Positions 26,868 through 38,053 are shown, numbered from the stretch's first letter. The stretch is DNA of 64,000 bases from Coriobacteriia bacterium (GCA_034370385.1 JAXMKZ010000030.1:1-64000), one strand, 5' to 3'. Made by a program: numbers and translations. Notes: generated by a model not told the origin, from the letters alone.

Positions 26868-28354
26868 GCGGACACTGCCGCACAGCGACGGGCACCATCC
26901 GGGGGGTGGTCGCTACTCTGGTCGAAGTCGAAGTCGAAGTAGGGCCCGGTCTACCTACATTCGCCATAGTCGGTCTGCCGGACATGGCCGTTCAGGAGGC
27001 ACGCGAGCGAGTTCGGTCCGCCCTGCGCTCATCCGGATACGACGTGCCCAACGCGCGCATCGTGGTCAACTTGGCGCCGGGCCCTCTCCGCAAGCACGGT
27101 ACGGGCTTCGACCTTCCGATCGCCATGGGTGTCCTAGGGGCCACAGGCCAGATCGCCATGGAGCGTCTCCGTGACGCCTACAGCGTGGGAGAACTGTCGT
27201 TGGACGGTTCGGTTCGCTGCGTCTCGGGGATGCTCGCTCACGCGGTCGCGGCTCGCGAGGCCGGTCTTCCTTTGGTTGCCCCGACATCACTCGAGCCGGT
27301 TCAGACACTGACCGGCCTCACCGCATACGCACTCGACCATCTCAGTGATCTGCGCAGACCCGCACAGATCGCACGAGGCTCGAACCCTTCGCAGCCCTCC
27401 CGCGCTGCGAAGGGTCTACCGGACTTCGCCGAAGTATCGGGACAGGCGTTGGCGGTGCGAGCTTTGCTCACTGCCGCGGCCGGAGGACACAACGTCCTTC
27501 TCATCGGTCCTCCCGGGACCGGAAAGACGATGCTTGCGCGACGCCTTCCGACGATTCTGCCTCCCCTTGACGGAGAAGAGCGACTTCAGACCGCGCTCGT
27601 CCACTCGGTTGCGGGGCTCCCAACCGCCGGAATCCATGCAGGCGCCCGCCCCTTTCGCTCACCTCATCACACAGCGTCCACAGCCGGGCTTGTCGGCGGC
27701 GGCAGTCCCCCGGGACCCGGGGAGGCGTCGCTCGCACACAACGGTGTGCTCTTCCTCGACGAGATGCCGGAGTTCGGACCGTCCTGCTTGCAGTCACTCA
27801 GGCAGCCGATGGAAGACGGACAGGTGACCTTGGTCCGCGCGGACGGCAGACTCACCTTTCCCACACGGTTCTCCCTCGTTGGTGCAGCCAATCCGTGCCC
27901 CTGCGGATTCCTTGGTGATTCTGATCGACCCTGTCAGTGCACTCCCACAGCGGTAGCGCGCTATCAATCTCGAATCGGGGGTCCTCTCATGGACCGCATC
28001 GACATCGTCTGTTCGGTGTGGCGACCGGATCCGGGCCGAGTGCTTGATGGCGGCAGCGGCCAGACCAGCGCGCACCTGGCAGGAAGGGTGCTCGAAGCGC
28101 GCAGTCGGGCGTCCGCACGGGGAGAGACTGATGCGACCCGTTTGCGTGGGCGCGCGTTGTTCGACGCGTGCCGTCTAGCTGCCCGTACTGCGGAGTCGCT
28201 CGAGGATCTCGCACGGACCCACCATCTGTCCGGTCGGGGAATCACCCGCCTTCTGCGCGTATCCAGGACGCTCGCCGACCTCGATGATCTCGATGCCGTC
28301 GCCATGGACCACATTGCGGAGGCATTGTCGTACCGATGGACCGAGGGGACATGA
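26864..28354 (+). CDS. comM: ComM/YifB-family Mg-chelatase-like AAA ATPase
   Basis: The 496-residue protein has an N-terminal Lon-protease-like fold (about residues 1-170), Walker A GPPGTGKTMLARRLP, Walker B VLFLDEMPEFG, and a zinc-type Cys block CPCGFLGDSDRPCQC. The C-terminal Mg-chelatase domain ends in LSYRW. ComM is a hexameric helicase for branch migration in natural transformation. The gene overlaps yraN and dprA by 4 bases each. A perfect three-copy GTCGAA repeat lies at 26921-26938. Confidence 0.93.
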   Translation: MSGHCRTATGTIRGVVATLVEVEVEVGPGLPTFAIVGLPDMAVQEARERVRSALRSSGYDVPNARIVVNLAPGPLRKHGTGFDLPIAMGVLGATGQIAMERLRDAYSVGELSLDGSVRCVSGMLAHAVAAREAGLPLVAPTSLEPVQTLTGLTAYALDHLSDLRRPAQIARGSNPSQPSRAAKGLPDFAEVSGQALAVRALLTAAAGGHNVLLIGPPGTGKTMLARRLPTILPPLDGEERLQTALVHSVAGLPTAGIHAGARPFRSPHHTASTAGLVGGGSPPGPGEASLAHNGVLFLDEMPEFGPSCLQSLRQPMEDGQVTLVRADGRLTFPTRFSLVGAANPCPCGFLGDSDRPCQCTPTAVARYQSRIGGPLMDRIDIVCSVWRPDPGRVLDGGSGQTSAHLAGRVLEARSRASARGETDATRLRGRALFDACRLAARTAESLEDLARTHHLSGRGITRLLRVSRTLADLDDLDAVAMDHIAEALSYRWTEGT

Positions 28355-29220
28355 TGGGGTCCGAAGAGCGGTTCGAGCTCTCAGTCAACGACCGACAGTA
28401 TCCCCAACTCCTGAGAGAGATCGACCGTCCTCCCGAGGTTCTCTATGGCATCGGGGACCCGTCGGCCCTCAGTGCGGGCCTCGCGGTGGTCGGGGCACGA
28501 CATGCAACACCCTATGGGCTGAAGGTCGCCAGTCAGATGACCGGCTGGGCTGCCCGAGCGGGCTACACGATAATCTCCGGTGGTGCGGTCGGCTGTGACC
28601 AAGCAGCACATCGCGCCGCACTCGAGGCGGACGGAGTGACGGTGGCCGTCTTCGCAGGTGGTGCCGATGTGACGTACCCGCGGGCAGCAGCACAGCTGTT
28701 TCGGTCCATCTCGCGGGAGGGAGCCATCGTCAGCGAGATGGCCTGGGGCACCGAGCCGCAGCCTTGGCTCTTCCGCCGACGTAATCGCCTGATCGCGGGA
28801 CTGAGCGCGGCGGTTCTCGTCGTCGAAGCAGGTCTGCCCAGCGGCACGCTCTCCACGGTGGAGTACGCGCTCGCGGCCGGTCGTGAGGTACTGTCGATTC
28901 CCGGTTCGATCTTCTCGCCCAACTCGCGTGGATGCAATCGGCTTCTTCGGGAGGGGGCGACGATGATCACCGAACCCTCGGACCTGAGGGATGCGCTCAT
29001 GTCTCACCTGGGACCACCGGCCTCGGACGGGCCTTCGATGAGCCCGGATGTGAGGCACCTGCAGGACCGACTGGTTGCCGCCCTCTGCGCCGAGCCGATG
29101 CGTCCGGACGACGCCGCCCTGTTCCTCGGTCACGACATCGTGACCGTCCTTCGTCGAGTGGGCGTCCTGGAAGCACAGGGAGCCATTCGTAGGTACCCCG
29201 ATGGAAAGTATGGGCCGTGA
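28351..29220 (+). CDS. dprA: DNA-processing protein DprA
   Basis: The 289-residue protein has the Rossmann-fold core of DprA: VVGARHATPYG, SGGAVGCDQAAHRAAL and AVFAGGADVTYP, then PQPWLFRRRNRLIAGLS. A short C-terminal winged-helix-like domain follows (about residues 230-285). It loads RecA on incoming single-stranded DNA in transformation. ATG 28351 overlaps the comM stop; ATG 28354 directly after it, or 28336, are alternatives. Confidence 0.94.
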   Translation: MMGSEERFELSVNDRQYPQLLREIDRPPEVLYGIGDPSALSAGLAVVGARHATPYGLKVASQMTGWAARAGYTIISGGAVGCDQAAHRAALEADGVTVAVFAGGADVTYPRAAAQLFRSISREGAIVSEMAWGTEPQPWLFRRRNRLIAGLSAAVLVVEAGLPSGTLSTVEYALAAGREVLSIPGSIFSPNSRGCNRLLREGATMITEPSDLRDALMSHLGPPASDGPSMSPDVRHLQDRLVAALCAEPMRPDDAALFLGHDIVTVLRRVGVLEAQGAIRRYPDGKYGP

Positions 29221-29280
29221 TCGCCCTGCTGCAGGGATACAATGCGGTGCACTCGACGATTCGAAAGGACCGCCCCAGCC

Positions 29281-30633
29281 GTGAAGCCCGCACACCCTGT
29301 GACTGTGATCGGCGGCGGTCTCGCCGGATCAGAAGCAGCACTTCAACTGGCGCGACGTGGCGTGCCTGTCACGCTCATCGAGATGCGACCCGTCCGTAGC
29401 GGACCTGCGCACCATTCGGACCTGTTCGGCGAGCTCGTGTGCTCGAACTCCCTCAAGAGCGACGATCCTACTTCTGCCGCCGGAGCCCTCAAGCGTGAAC
29501 TCACGATGATGGGCTCACAGGTGCTTGAAGTCGCCCGACAGTGCGCCGTGCCCGCCGGTGGAGCACTGGCTGTGGACCGCGACATGTTCGCGGTGGCCCT
29601 GACCGCCCGAATCACCGCCGAGCCACTCATACGGATCGAACGCCGTGAGGCGTCTTCCCTGCCCGAGGGAAGGGTCATCATCGCCACCGGACCACTTACG
29701 AGCGACGCTTTGGAGCCGACTCTCATCGATCTGGTGGGCGAGGGTCGGCTCGCGTTCTACGATGCTGCGGCGCCTATCGTCGATGCCAGCTCCATCGACC
29801 GGTCGGTGGTCTTCGCCGATTCGCGCTATGGCAAGGGAGGGGGCGCCGACTATCTCAACGCCCCCATGAACCGCGACGAGTACGAGCGGTTCGTTCACGA
29901 GCTCGTTGACGCACGTAGGGCCATCGACAAGGAGTTCGACCGTCGTGAACTGTTCGCCGCGTGTCAGCCCATTGAGGAAGTGGCCCGCACGGGCCACGAC
30001 GCGATTCGTTTCGGTGCCCTCAAGCCGGTGGGTCTGACGGACCCTCGCACGGGAAACCGTCCGTGGGCAATCGTCCAGCTCAGGGCCGAGAATCGCGATC
30101 TCACCGCCTACAATCTGGTCGGGTTCCAGACCAACCTGAGGTGGGGAGAGCAGGAGAGGGTGTTTCGCCTGATCCCCGGGCTTGAGGGAGCCGAGTTTCT
30201 TCGCTTCGGCGTGATGCACCGCAACACGTTCGTCAATGCGCCCTCGCTGCTGGATGCCACCCTTGCCGTGCGCGCGAAACCTCGCGTCAGGCTCGCCGGG
30301 CAGTTGACGGGAACCGAGGGCTACCTGGAGGCCGCGGCCACCGGGCTGCTTGCCGCGCTGAACACCTGGGCCCAGATCGCCGGCCGCCCTGCCGTGACCA
30401 TGCCTCGCGAGGGGGTTCTCGGTGCGCTGGTGTCGTACGCTACAGACCCAGCGACCACGGGATACCAACCGATGCACGTCAACTACGGTTTGGTTCCGCC
30501 CTTGCCTGACCGTGTGCGTGGCAAGCGCGAGCGCTACGCTGCCTACGCTGAGCGCGCTCTGGACGCCACATCCGCACTGATCAGATCTCGATCGGATGTG
30601 TTCGACGCGCACGATGAGGGACTGCACTCGTGA
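29281..30633 (+). CDS. trmFO: methylenetetrahydrofolate-tRNA-(uracil54-C5)-methyltransferase TrmFO
   Basis: The 450-residue folate- and FAD-dependent enzyme makes ribothymidine 54 in the tRNA T loop. It begins VTVIGGGLAGSEAA (FAD-binding), then has ELVCSNSLKSDD and ALKRE, a QLRAENRD..YNLVGFQTNL block, and the C-terminal INFGL-like NYGLVPPL. GTG 29281 gives the standard N-terminus, with AAAGGA 11 bases upstream; the frame is open to ATG 29242. It is followed by xerC with a GTGA overlap. Confidence 0.94.
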   Translation: MKPAHPVTVIGGGLAGSEAALQLARRGVPVTLIEMRPVRSGPAHHSDLFGELVCSNSLKSDDPTSAAGALKRELTMMGSQVLEVARQCAVPAGGALAVDRDMFAVALTARITAEPLIRIERREASSLPEGRVIIATGPLTSDALEPTLIDLVGEGRLAFYDAAAPIVDASSIDRSVVFADSRYGKGGGADYLNAPMNRDEYERFVHELVDARRAIDKEFDRRELFAACQPIEEVARTGHDAIRFGALKPVGLTDPRTGNRPWAIVQLRAENRDLTAYNLVGFQTNLRWGEQERVFRLIPGLEGAEFLRFGVMHRNTFVNAPSLLDATLAVRAKPRVRLAGQLTGTEGYLEAAATGLLAALNTWAQIAGRPAVTMPREGVLGALVSYATDPATTGYQPMHVNYGLVPPLPDRVRGKRERYAAYAERALDATSALIRSRSDVFDAHDEGLHS

Positions 30634-31532
30634 CCACATCGGAGATTCAGGTCCACATCGATCGGTTCCTCTCTCGACTGTCGACCGAGCGCGGGCTCTC
30701 GCCGCACACCGTCAGGGCGTATGCAGCCGATCTGTCGCGCTTCTCAGAGTGGGGCGATCGCACGGGCATCGACGTGCTCACCGCAACCCACAGGCAGCTT
30801 CGGCTTTACCTGGCGGAACTGGATGCTGCGCGCTATGCCCGGTCAACGATCGCGCGGAGGCTGGCAGCGGTTCGCGCGTTCTACGCGTTTCTTGTCGATA
30901 CCGAGGTCGTCCCCTCGGATCCTTCTGCGGTGCTGGCGACCCCGAAGGTCGGGAGAAGGCTGCCTCGCGTTGTGCCATCCGACGAGCTCCAGCGTCTACT
31001 TGAGGCGCCCGACCCCTCCACTCCGTGCGGCATGCGTGACCGCGCCCTGCTCGAGCTGCTCTACGCCTGCGGCCTACGGGTCAGTGAAGTGTCCGCTCTG
31101 AGGTTGAACGACATCGACATCGGGCAATCCCAGGTGACCGTCATGGGAAAGGGATCCAAGCAGCGTATCGTTCCCGTGCACCGCATAGGCATCGGCCGAC
31201 TGAGCTCCTACCTGCAGCACGGCAGAGCCGCACTTTGCGCCAAGGATGTCCCCACAGACGCTGTGTTTCTGTCGAGCAGGGGACGGCCGCTTTCGTCGGA
31301 TGCGGTGCGCCGTGTGTTTCACCGCCACCTGGTGGCTGCAGGGGCGACTTCGGGTCTGTCACCCCATGCCATGCGTCACACGTTCGCTACGCACCTGCTC
31401 GAAGGGGGCGCCGATCTGAGGTCCATTCAGGAGCTTCTCGGTCATGTTGCCCTGTCGACCACCCAGATTTATACTCACGTCAGCATGAAGCGGTTACAGG
31501 ACGTTCATGCGTCGTCACATCCACGCGCCTGA
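30630..31532 (+). CDS. xerC: tyrosine recombinase XerC
   Basis: The 300-residue recombinase has an N-terminal SAM-like core-binding domain and a catalytic domain with Arg150 (CGLRVSE), a Lys in MGKGSKQR, His246-x-x-Arg249 (HAMRHT), His272 (LLGHVALS) and the nucleophile Tyr281. It resolves chromosome dimers at dif. The conserved trmFO-xerC-rpsB context marks a core-genome copy, not a phage or integron integrase. Confidence 0.93.
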   Translation: MTTSEIQVHIDRFLSRLSTERGLSPHTVRAYAADLSRFSEWGDRTGIDVLTATHRQLRLYLAELDAARYARSTIARRLAAVRAFYAFLVDTEVVPSDPSAVLATPKVGRRLPRVVPSDELQRLLEAPDPSTPCGMRDRALLELLYACGLRVSEVSALRLNDIDIGQSQVTVMGKGSKQRIVPVHRIGIGRLSSYLQHGRAALCAKDVPTDAVFLSSRGRPLSSDAVRRVFHRHLVAAGATSGLSPHAMRHTFATHLLEGGADLRSIQELLGHVALSTTQIYTHVSMKRLQDVHASSHPRA

Positions 31533-31566
31533 CGTACCTCCATGTTTCACCGATAGGGGCAATCGA

Positions 31567-32346
31567 ATGAAGCCGGAGCCGCGGTCGGACGTCGTTGTCC
31601 TCTGGGCGCGCTACAAGAATGAAGACGACACCCCAGCGCGTGACGCGCTCATCCTCAATTACTCGCCGCTCGTGAAGTACGTCGCGGGGCGACTGGCCGC
31701 GAGTCTGCCGCAGACGGTAGAGACCGCTGACCTCATCAGCTACGGCATCTTCGGGCTCATCGACGCGATCGAGAAGTACGATCCCTCCCGCGAGATCAAG
31801 TTCGAGACATACGCTATCGCACGCATCAAGGGCGCTATCATCGACGAGCTTCGAGCGATGGATTGGGTGCCGCGCTCGGTACGTTCCCGGGCCCGGGAGA
31901 TCGAACAGGCCTACATCAGTCTCGAGAACAACCTCAAACGGGTTCCTTCGGATGCCGAAGTCGCCTCGGAGATGAGCGTCACGGTGAAGGAGTACCAAGG
32001 AATCCTCACCAAGCTGAGCTACACCTCCGTGGTGAGTTTCGAGGAGCTGTGGGTCGGAGGCGACCGAGAAGACGGCCAAAGCGCCATCGGAGCGATTCGT
32101 GACGACTCCGCCCCCGATCCGGTGGCCATGTTTGAGAGCAGTGAGATCAAAGAGATCCTCGCGGACGCCATTCAGCGGCTCCCTGAGCGAGAGAAGACCG
32201 TGATAGCCCTGTACTACTACGAGGGTCTGACCCTCAAGGAGATCGGCGAGGTGCTCGGCGTCACCGAGTCACGCGTCAGCCAGCTGCACACCAAGGCCGT
32301 GCTTCGTTTGCGCGCACGGCTTCACGCGGCGCAGAACCTTCCGTAG
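31567..32346 (+). CDS. RNA polymerase sigma factor, FliA/WhiG type
   Basis: This 259-residue group 3 sigma factor has region 2 (LISYGIFGLIDAIEKYDP, FETYAIARIKGAIIDELRAMDWVPRSVR), region 3 (about residues 110-160), and region 4 with LTLKEIGEVLGVTESRVSQLHTKA. The DWVPRSVR motif is typical of FliA/WhiG. In Streptomyces WhiG directs sporulation; in motile bacteria FliA controls flagellar genes. No flagellar or whi partner gene is nearby, so the regulon is unknown. ATG 31567 is chosen, with AGGGG upstream; the frame is open to 31507. Confidence 0.9.
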   Translation: MKPEPRSDVVVLWARYKNEDDTPARDALILNYSPLVKYVAGRLAASLPQTVETADLISYGIFGLIDAIEKYDPSREIKFETYAIARIKGAIIDELRAMDWVPRSVRSRAREIEQAYISLENNLKRVPSDAEVASEMSVTVKEYQGILTKLSYTSVVSFEELWVGGDREDGQSAIGAIRDDSAPDPVAMFESSEIKEILADAIQRLPEREKTVIALYYYEGLTLKEIGEVLGVTESRVSQLHTKAVLRLRARLHAAQNLP

Positions 32347-32349
32347 AAT
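32321..32349 (+). promoter_or_regulatory. candidate promoter for the zinc-ribbon response regulator
   Basis: TTCACG (32321-32326) and TAGAAT (32344-32349) are 17 bases apart, overlapping the end of the sigma-factor gene. GTAGAATC is repeated ten bases later (32353-32360), so a second TAGAAT box is available. Confidence 0.35.
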
Positions 32350-32417
32350 CAAGTAGAATCCGAATGAGTCGTGCTTGGTCACGTTGCGCGGCACACCGAT
32401 GAAGTGAGGTGCTCCAC

Positions 32418-33002
32418 GTGTCGATGACGGTGCTTGTGGTTGAAGACACCGAGCTGCTGAGGCGAATGTACTCAGACAGCCTCATGCAGTCGGGGTACCG
32501 GGTCATCTCGGCTGCAGACGGGCTCGAAGCTCTGTCGATGCTTCGTACCGACACACCTGACCTCATCCTCATGGACCTCATCATGCCCAAGATGGGCGGC
32601 CTTGAAGTGATGGAGCTTCTCAGCAAGGATCCGCGACTGTCCTCGATTCCCGTCATCATCCTGTCCAATCTCGGACAAGACTCCGATATCCAGAAGGGAG
32701 TCTCGATGGGCGCCGTCGATTACCTCATCAAGAACGACGTTCGTCCGATCGATATCGCCGAGAGAGTCCATTCGGTCCTCATGGTGCGGGGCGGGCAGGA
32801 CGCGGACCTCACTCGGTATCGCATCTCGGTGCGCGACTATGAGGGCGACGCGGACAAACTGGTCGCGGACTCTGGGCTGACGCGTCGCTTCTGGTGCCCG
32901 GCTTGCGAGGTCGAACTGGCCCTCGAGATGCTCCCGGCGTCTGACCGCACGGGATGGTACGAAGCGCACTTCGTCTGCCCGATGTGCAGCAGGGAGTACT
33001 AG
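32418..33002 (+). CDS. response regulator receiver domain with C-terminal zinc ribbon
   Basis: The 194-residue protein has a receiver domain (residues 3-125) with the acidic pair Glu9/Asp10, phosphoacceptor Asp53 in LILMDLIMP, and a Lys in DYLIKND. No DNA-binding helix-turn-helix follows. Instead the C-terminus has two CxxC pairs, Cys160/Cys163 (FWCPACE) and Cys187/Cys190 (CPMCSREY), which look like a zinc ribbon. The output is unknown; protein-protein or RNA-polymerase contact is possible. No kinase is adjacent. The start GTG 32418 lies 8 bases after GAGG. It sits between the WhiG-like sigma gene and rpsB. Confidence 0.85.
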   Translation: MSMTVLVVEDTELLRRMYSDSLMQSGYRVISAADGLEALSMLRTDTPDLILMDLIMPKMGGLEVMELLSKDPRLSSIPVIILSNLGQDSDIQKGVSMGAVDYLIKNDVRPIDIAERVHSVLMVRGGQDADLTRYRISVRDYEGDADKLVADSGLTRRFWCPACEVELALEMLPASDRTGWYEAHFVCPMCSREY

Positions 33003-33010
33003 AATCGGGC

Positions 33011-33038
33011 TTTCAGTCCGTGAACAATCTGCTATAGT
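33011..33038 (+). promoter_or_regulatory. candidate promoter for rpsB-tsf
   Basis: TTTCAG (33011-33016) and TATAGT (33033-33038) are 16 bases apart, just after the response-regulator stop. A start near 33045 leaves a leader of about 109 bases before rpsB. Confidence 0.5.
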
Positions 33039-33044
33039 TCCAAG

Positions 33045-33153
33045 GCTCGTAAATTCGCACGCCCGAGGACTTCGGCGCGAGGTGCCGCGTTTCGATGCGG
33101 TCGCAGCCGGGGGATGAGTCGGGCGGAAGATCAACCAGGAAGGTAGGAGAAGT
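33045..33153 (+). promoter_or_regulatory. rpsB 5' leader
   Basis: This GC-rich, non-coding leader contains short inverted repeats, such as CCGA/TCGG around 33063-33075 and CCGC/GCGG further on. It ends in a GTAGGAGAAGT ribosome site. Leaders of this size on rpsB often carry autoregulatory structures for S2; no known motif was identified here. Confidence 0.35.
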
Positions 33154-34032
33154 ATGCCCGTCGTTACCATCAAGAGCCTCCTTGAGGCCGGTGTCCACTT
33201 CGGACACCAGACTCGCCGCTGGAACCCGAAGATGAAGCCCTACATCTTCACCGAGCGTTCCGGCATCTATATCTTCGATCTTCAAAGAACCCTGCGTGAG
33301 CTGGAGCGCTCCTATCAGTTCTCCCGCGGCGTCGGACAGCGCGGTCAGCAGATTCTGTTCGTGGGCACGAAGAAGCAGGCTCAGGAGCCCATGGTGTCCG
33401 AGGCGACTCGCGCCGGTATGCCGTACGTGACCAACCGCTGGCTTGGAGGCATGCTCACCAACTTCGTCACGATGCGCGGTCGCGTGCAGCGCATGGAGGA
33501 GCTTGAGGCGATGGTCGCCGACGGCCGAATGGCGACCTTGCCCAAAAAGGAGCAGATCGTGCGCGGCAAAGAGCTGGCGAAGCTCAAGGCCAACCTGGAC
33601 GGCGTTCGCGACATGCGCGACCTTCCCGGCGCCATCTTCGTCGTGGACACGAAGCGCGAAGACATCGCGATCAAAGAAGCCCGCCGACTGCGTATCCCGA
33701 TCATCGGGCTCGTCGACACCAACGCGGATCCGGATGAAGTCGATTATGTGATTCCCGGCAACGACGACGCGATTCGCTCAGTCGGCCTGATGTGTCGCGT
33801 GATCGCCGACGCGATCATCGACGGCCGCGGCGGCGTCCCTGACAGCCAGGACGTCATTCCCGCCGACGTGGCCGCACCTGTCGTGGTCGACGATCGCGTG
33901 GAATCCCCGGTGATCGAAGCTGCTCCTGCTGCTGAGGCGCCCGTCGTACCGGACGCGCCCGCCGAGGCACCTGCTGTCAGTGAGACGCCGGTCGAGGCAC
34001 CTGCGCAGCCTGAGGCGACCGCCGGCGAATAG
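33154..34032 (+). CDS. rpsB: 30S ribosomal protein S2 with Pro/Ala/Glu-rich tail
   Basis: The 292-residue protein has a normal S2 core (residues 1-225: LLEAGVHFGHQTRRWNPKM, RWLGGMLTNF, FVVDTKREDIAIKEA) and a tail of about 65 residues made of repeated Ala, Pro, Glu and Val (AEAPVVPDAPAEAPAVSE-like). E. coli S2 is 241 residues. The tail resembles in composition that of the S16 protein in this window. tsf follows after 73 bases. Confidence 0.95.
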   Translation: MPVVTIKSLLEAGVHFGHQTRRWNPKMKPYIFTERSGIYIFDLQRTLRELERSYQFSRGVGQRGQQILFVGTKKQAQEPMVSEATRAGMPYVTNRWLGGMLTNFVTMRGRVQRMEELEAMVADGRMATLPKKEQIVRGKELAKLKANLDGVRDMRDLPGAIFVVDTKREDIAIKEARRLRIPIIGLVDTNADPDEVDYVIPGNDDAIRSVGLMCRVIADAIIDGRGGVPDSQDVIPADVAAPVVVDDRVESPVIEAAPAAEAPVVPDAPAEAPAVSETPVEAPAQPEATAGE

Positions 34033-34105
34033 GATCCACCGCCCTGACATGATCGAGCAAGACCGAACGCTTGAACGAATCCGATACACGAAGGAGCCTC
34101 TGAAG

Positions 34106-36401
<2,296 letters not shown>

Positions 36402-36407
36402 CGCCCT

Positions 36408-37187
36408 GTGACTCGATCCGCCTTGCCCAGCACGGACTTCTTCCCTAGCGCGCGCGCAGCCGCGCTCCTCGAGCGACTCGATGTCGACTCGGTGCCGTCG
36501 CACATCGCGATCATCATGGACGGCAACGGAAGGTGGGCCACAAAGCGAGGACTGCCGCGGCTGGCCGGCCATAGAGCCGGTGCCAAAGCGGTTCGCGAGT
36601 GCATCCTCGCGGCCATCGAACTCGGCGTTGACTATCTGACTATCTACTCCTTCTCGTCTGAGAACTGGAACCGACCCCGAGACGAGGTCTCTGGGCTCAT
36701 GACCCTCTTCGTTGAGGTGCTCGAGCGCGAGCTCAGCAACTTGGAGAAGCTCGCCGTTCGTGTCCGTACCATCGGGTCCATGGACGGCGTACCCACCGAG
36801 ACAGCGCAGGTGTTCGGCCGCTGCGTCGAGCGTACGGCTGCCAACTCGGGGCTTACCCTTGTTGTGGCCCTCAACTACGGCGCACGTGGCGACATCGCTT
36901 CGGCGGTCCGTACCATCACCAAGCAGGTCGCTTCTGGCCTTGTTGAACCCGATGCCATCGATGACTCCCTGATCGCCGCGTCCCTGTCGACCGCCGGGAT
37001 TCCCGACCCGGACTTGTTGATTCGTACCAGTGGCGAGATGCGTATCTCGAACTTCCTGCTCTGGGAGATCGCCTACAGCGAGTTCTGGGTCACGACGACC
37101 CTGTGGCCTGACTTCGACCGGGATGATCTTCTCGATGCCGTAGTCGACTTTCAGTCCCGAGACCGGCGCTTCGGAGGAAGCTCATGA
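36408..37187 (+). CDS. uppS: isoprenyl diphosphate synthase (undecaprenyl type)
   Basis: The 259-residue cis-prenyltransferase has the catalytic motif IIMDGNGRWA, then SSENWNRP, and the C-terminal RTSGEMRISNFLLWE..YSEF block. It makes the C55 lipid carrier for peptidoglycan synthesis. The start is GTG 36408, 6 bases after frr. Its stop overlaps the cdsA ATG, giving a uppS-cdsA-dxr coupled run for lipid precursors. Confidence 0.95.
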   Translation: MTRSALPSTDFFPSARAAALLERLDVDSVPSHIAIIMDGNGRWATKRGLPRLAGHRAGAKAVRECILAAIELGVDYLTIYSFSSENWNRPRDEVSGLMTLFVEVLERELSNLEKLAVRVRTIGSMDGVPTETAQVFGRCVERTAANSGLTLVVALNYGARGDIASAVRTITKQVASGLVEPDAIDDSLIAASLSTAGIPDPDLLIRTSGEMRISNFLLWEIAYSEFWVTTTLWPDFDRDDLLDAVVDFQSRDRRFGGSS

Positions 37188-38053
37188 GGTCGAACGTGCT
37201 TGGATCGGTGGTCGAGGAGCCGGCAGGTATCAAGAAGGCGTCTCTGGGACCCCGGGTCATGACGGCGACCCTGTACTCGGTTTCGGTGGTTGTCGCCCTT
37301 GCAGCCGGCACGTATGTCACCGCCGTGCTGTTCGGCGTCATGGCGGGACTCGCCGCCGCTGAGTTCTACGCTATGCAGCGTCGTGAAGACCGTCTCCCGA
37401 ACGAGTTGTTCGGCGCCTTCGCCGCCGCGATCATGCCCCTCGCTGCTGCGCTGTGGGGGCTTTCGGGCACCATGTCGGTGATGACTGCCCTCATCGCCGC
37501 GTCGTTGTTGTGGCACACCCTGATCATCAGAGTCCGGACGGCTGACACCGCCGAGGCCATCTTCGGTGCGGCGTACACGGGCTTCCTTCTGAGCTACCTC
37601 GTGCTCATTCGGGATCTGAACTCGGGGTTGGTCTTGTCGCTCGCCCTCGTGCTCAGCGTGTGGCTCAGTGATGTCGGTGCGTTCTTCATCGGATCGCTCA
37701 TCGGTCGTCACAAGATGGCCCCCGTGATATCTCCGAAGAAGTCATGGGAGGGCTTCGTCGCCGGACTCGTCGCATGCGTGGCTATTTGGGCGCTCGTGCC
37801 GCTCGTATGGACGCTGATTCCTGACGTACCCGGACAAGCCCCGCCTCTGTGGCTTGCAATCGTGACGGGCGTTGGAGTGGGCGTCGCATCCGTGATCGGC
37901 GATCTTGCCGAGTCACGCATTAAGCGTGAGGCCGGGGTCAAGGACTCGGGAACGTCCCTGCCTGGCCACGGGGGCTTTCTTGATCGCCTCGACTCACTGA
38001 TTCTGGCCTGCCTTGTCGCGTATTGGATTCTCGTGTGGGGAGGGGTGTCATGA
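37184..38053 (+). CDS. cdsA: phosphatidate cytidylyltransferase
   Basis: The 289-residue integral membrane enzyme has about seven hydrophobic segments and the CdsA signature near the end (DLAESRIKREAGVKDSG, then GHGGFLDRLDSL). PKKSWEGFVAGL lies in the middle. It makes CDP-diacylglycerol from phosphatidate and CTP. It overlaps uppS and dxr by 4 bases each. Confidence 0.95.
   Translation: MRSNVLGSVVEEPAGIKKASLGPRVMTATLYSVSVVVALAAGTYVTAVLFGVMAGLAAAEFYAMQRREDRLPNELFGAFAAAIMPLAAALWGLSGTMSVMTALIAASLLWHTLIIRVRTADTAEAIFGAAYTGFLLSYLVLIRDLNSGLVLSLALVLSVWLSDVGAFFIGSLIGRHKMAPVISPKKSWEGFVAGLVACVAIWALVPLVWTLIPDVPGQAPPLWLAIVTGVGVGVASVIGDLAESRIKREAGVKDSGTSLPGHGGFLDRLDSLILACLVAYWILVWGGVS

Noticed and set aside
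30630-31532. Integrase of a mobile element
   Set aside because: The xerC gene is in its conserved trmFO-xerC-sigma-rpsB setting with no attachment sites or cargo, so it is the core dimer-resolution recombinase.
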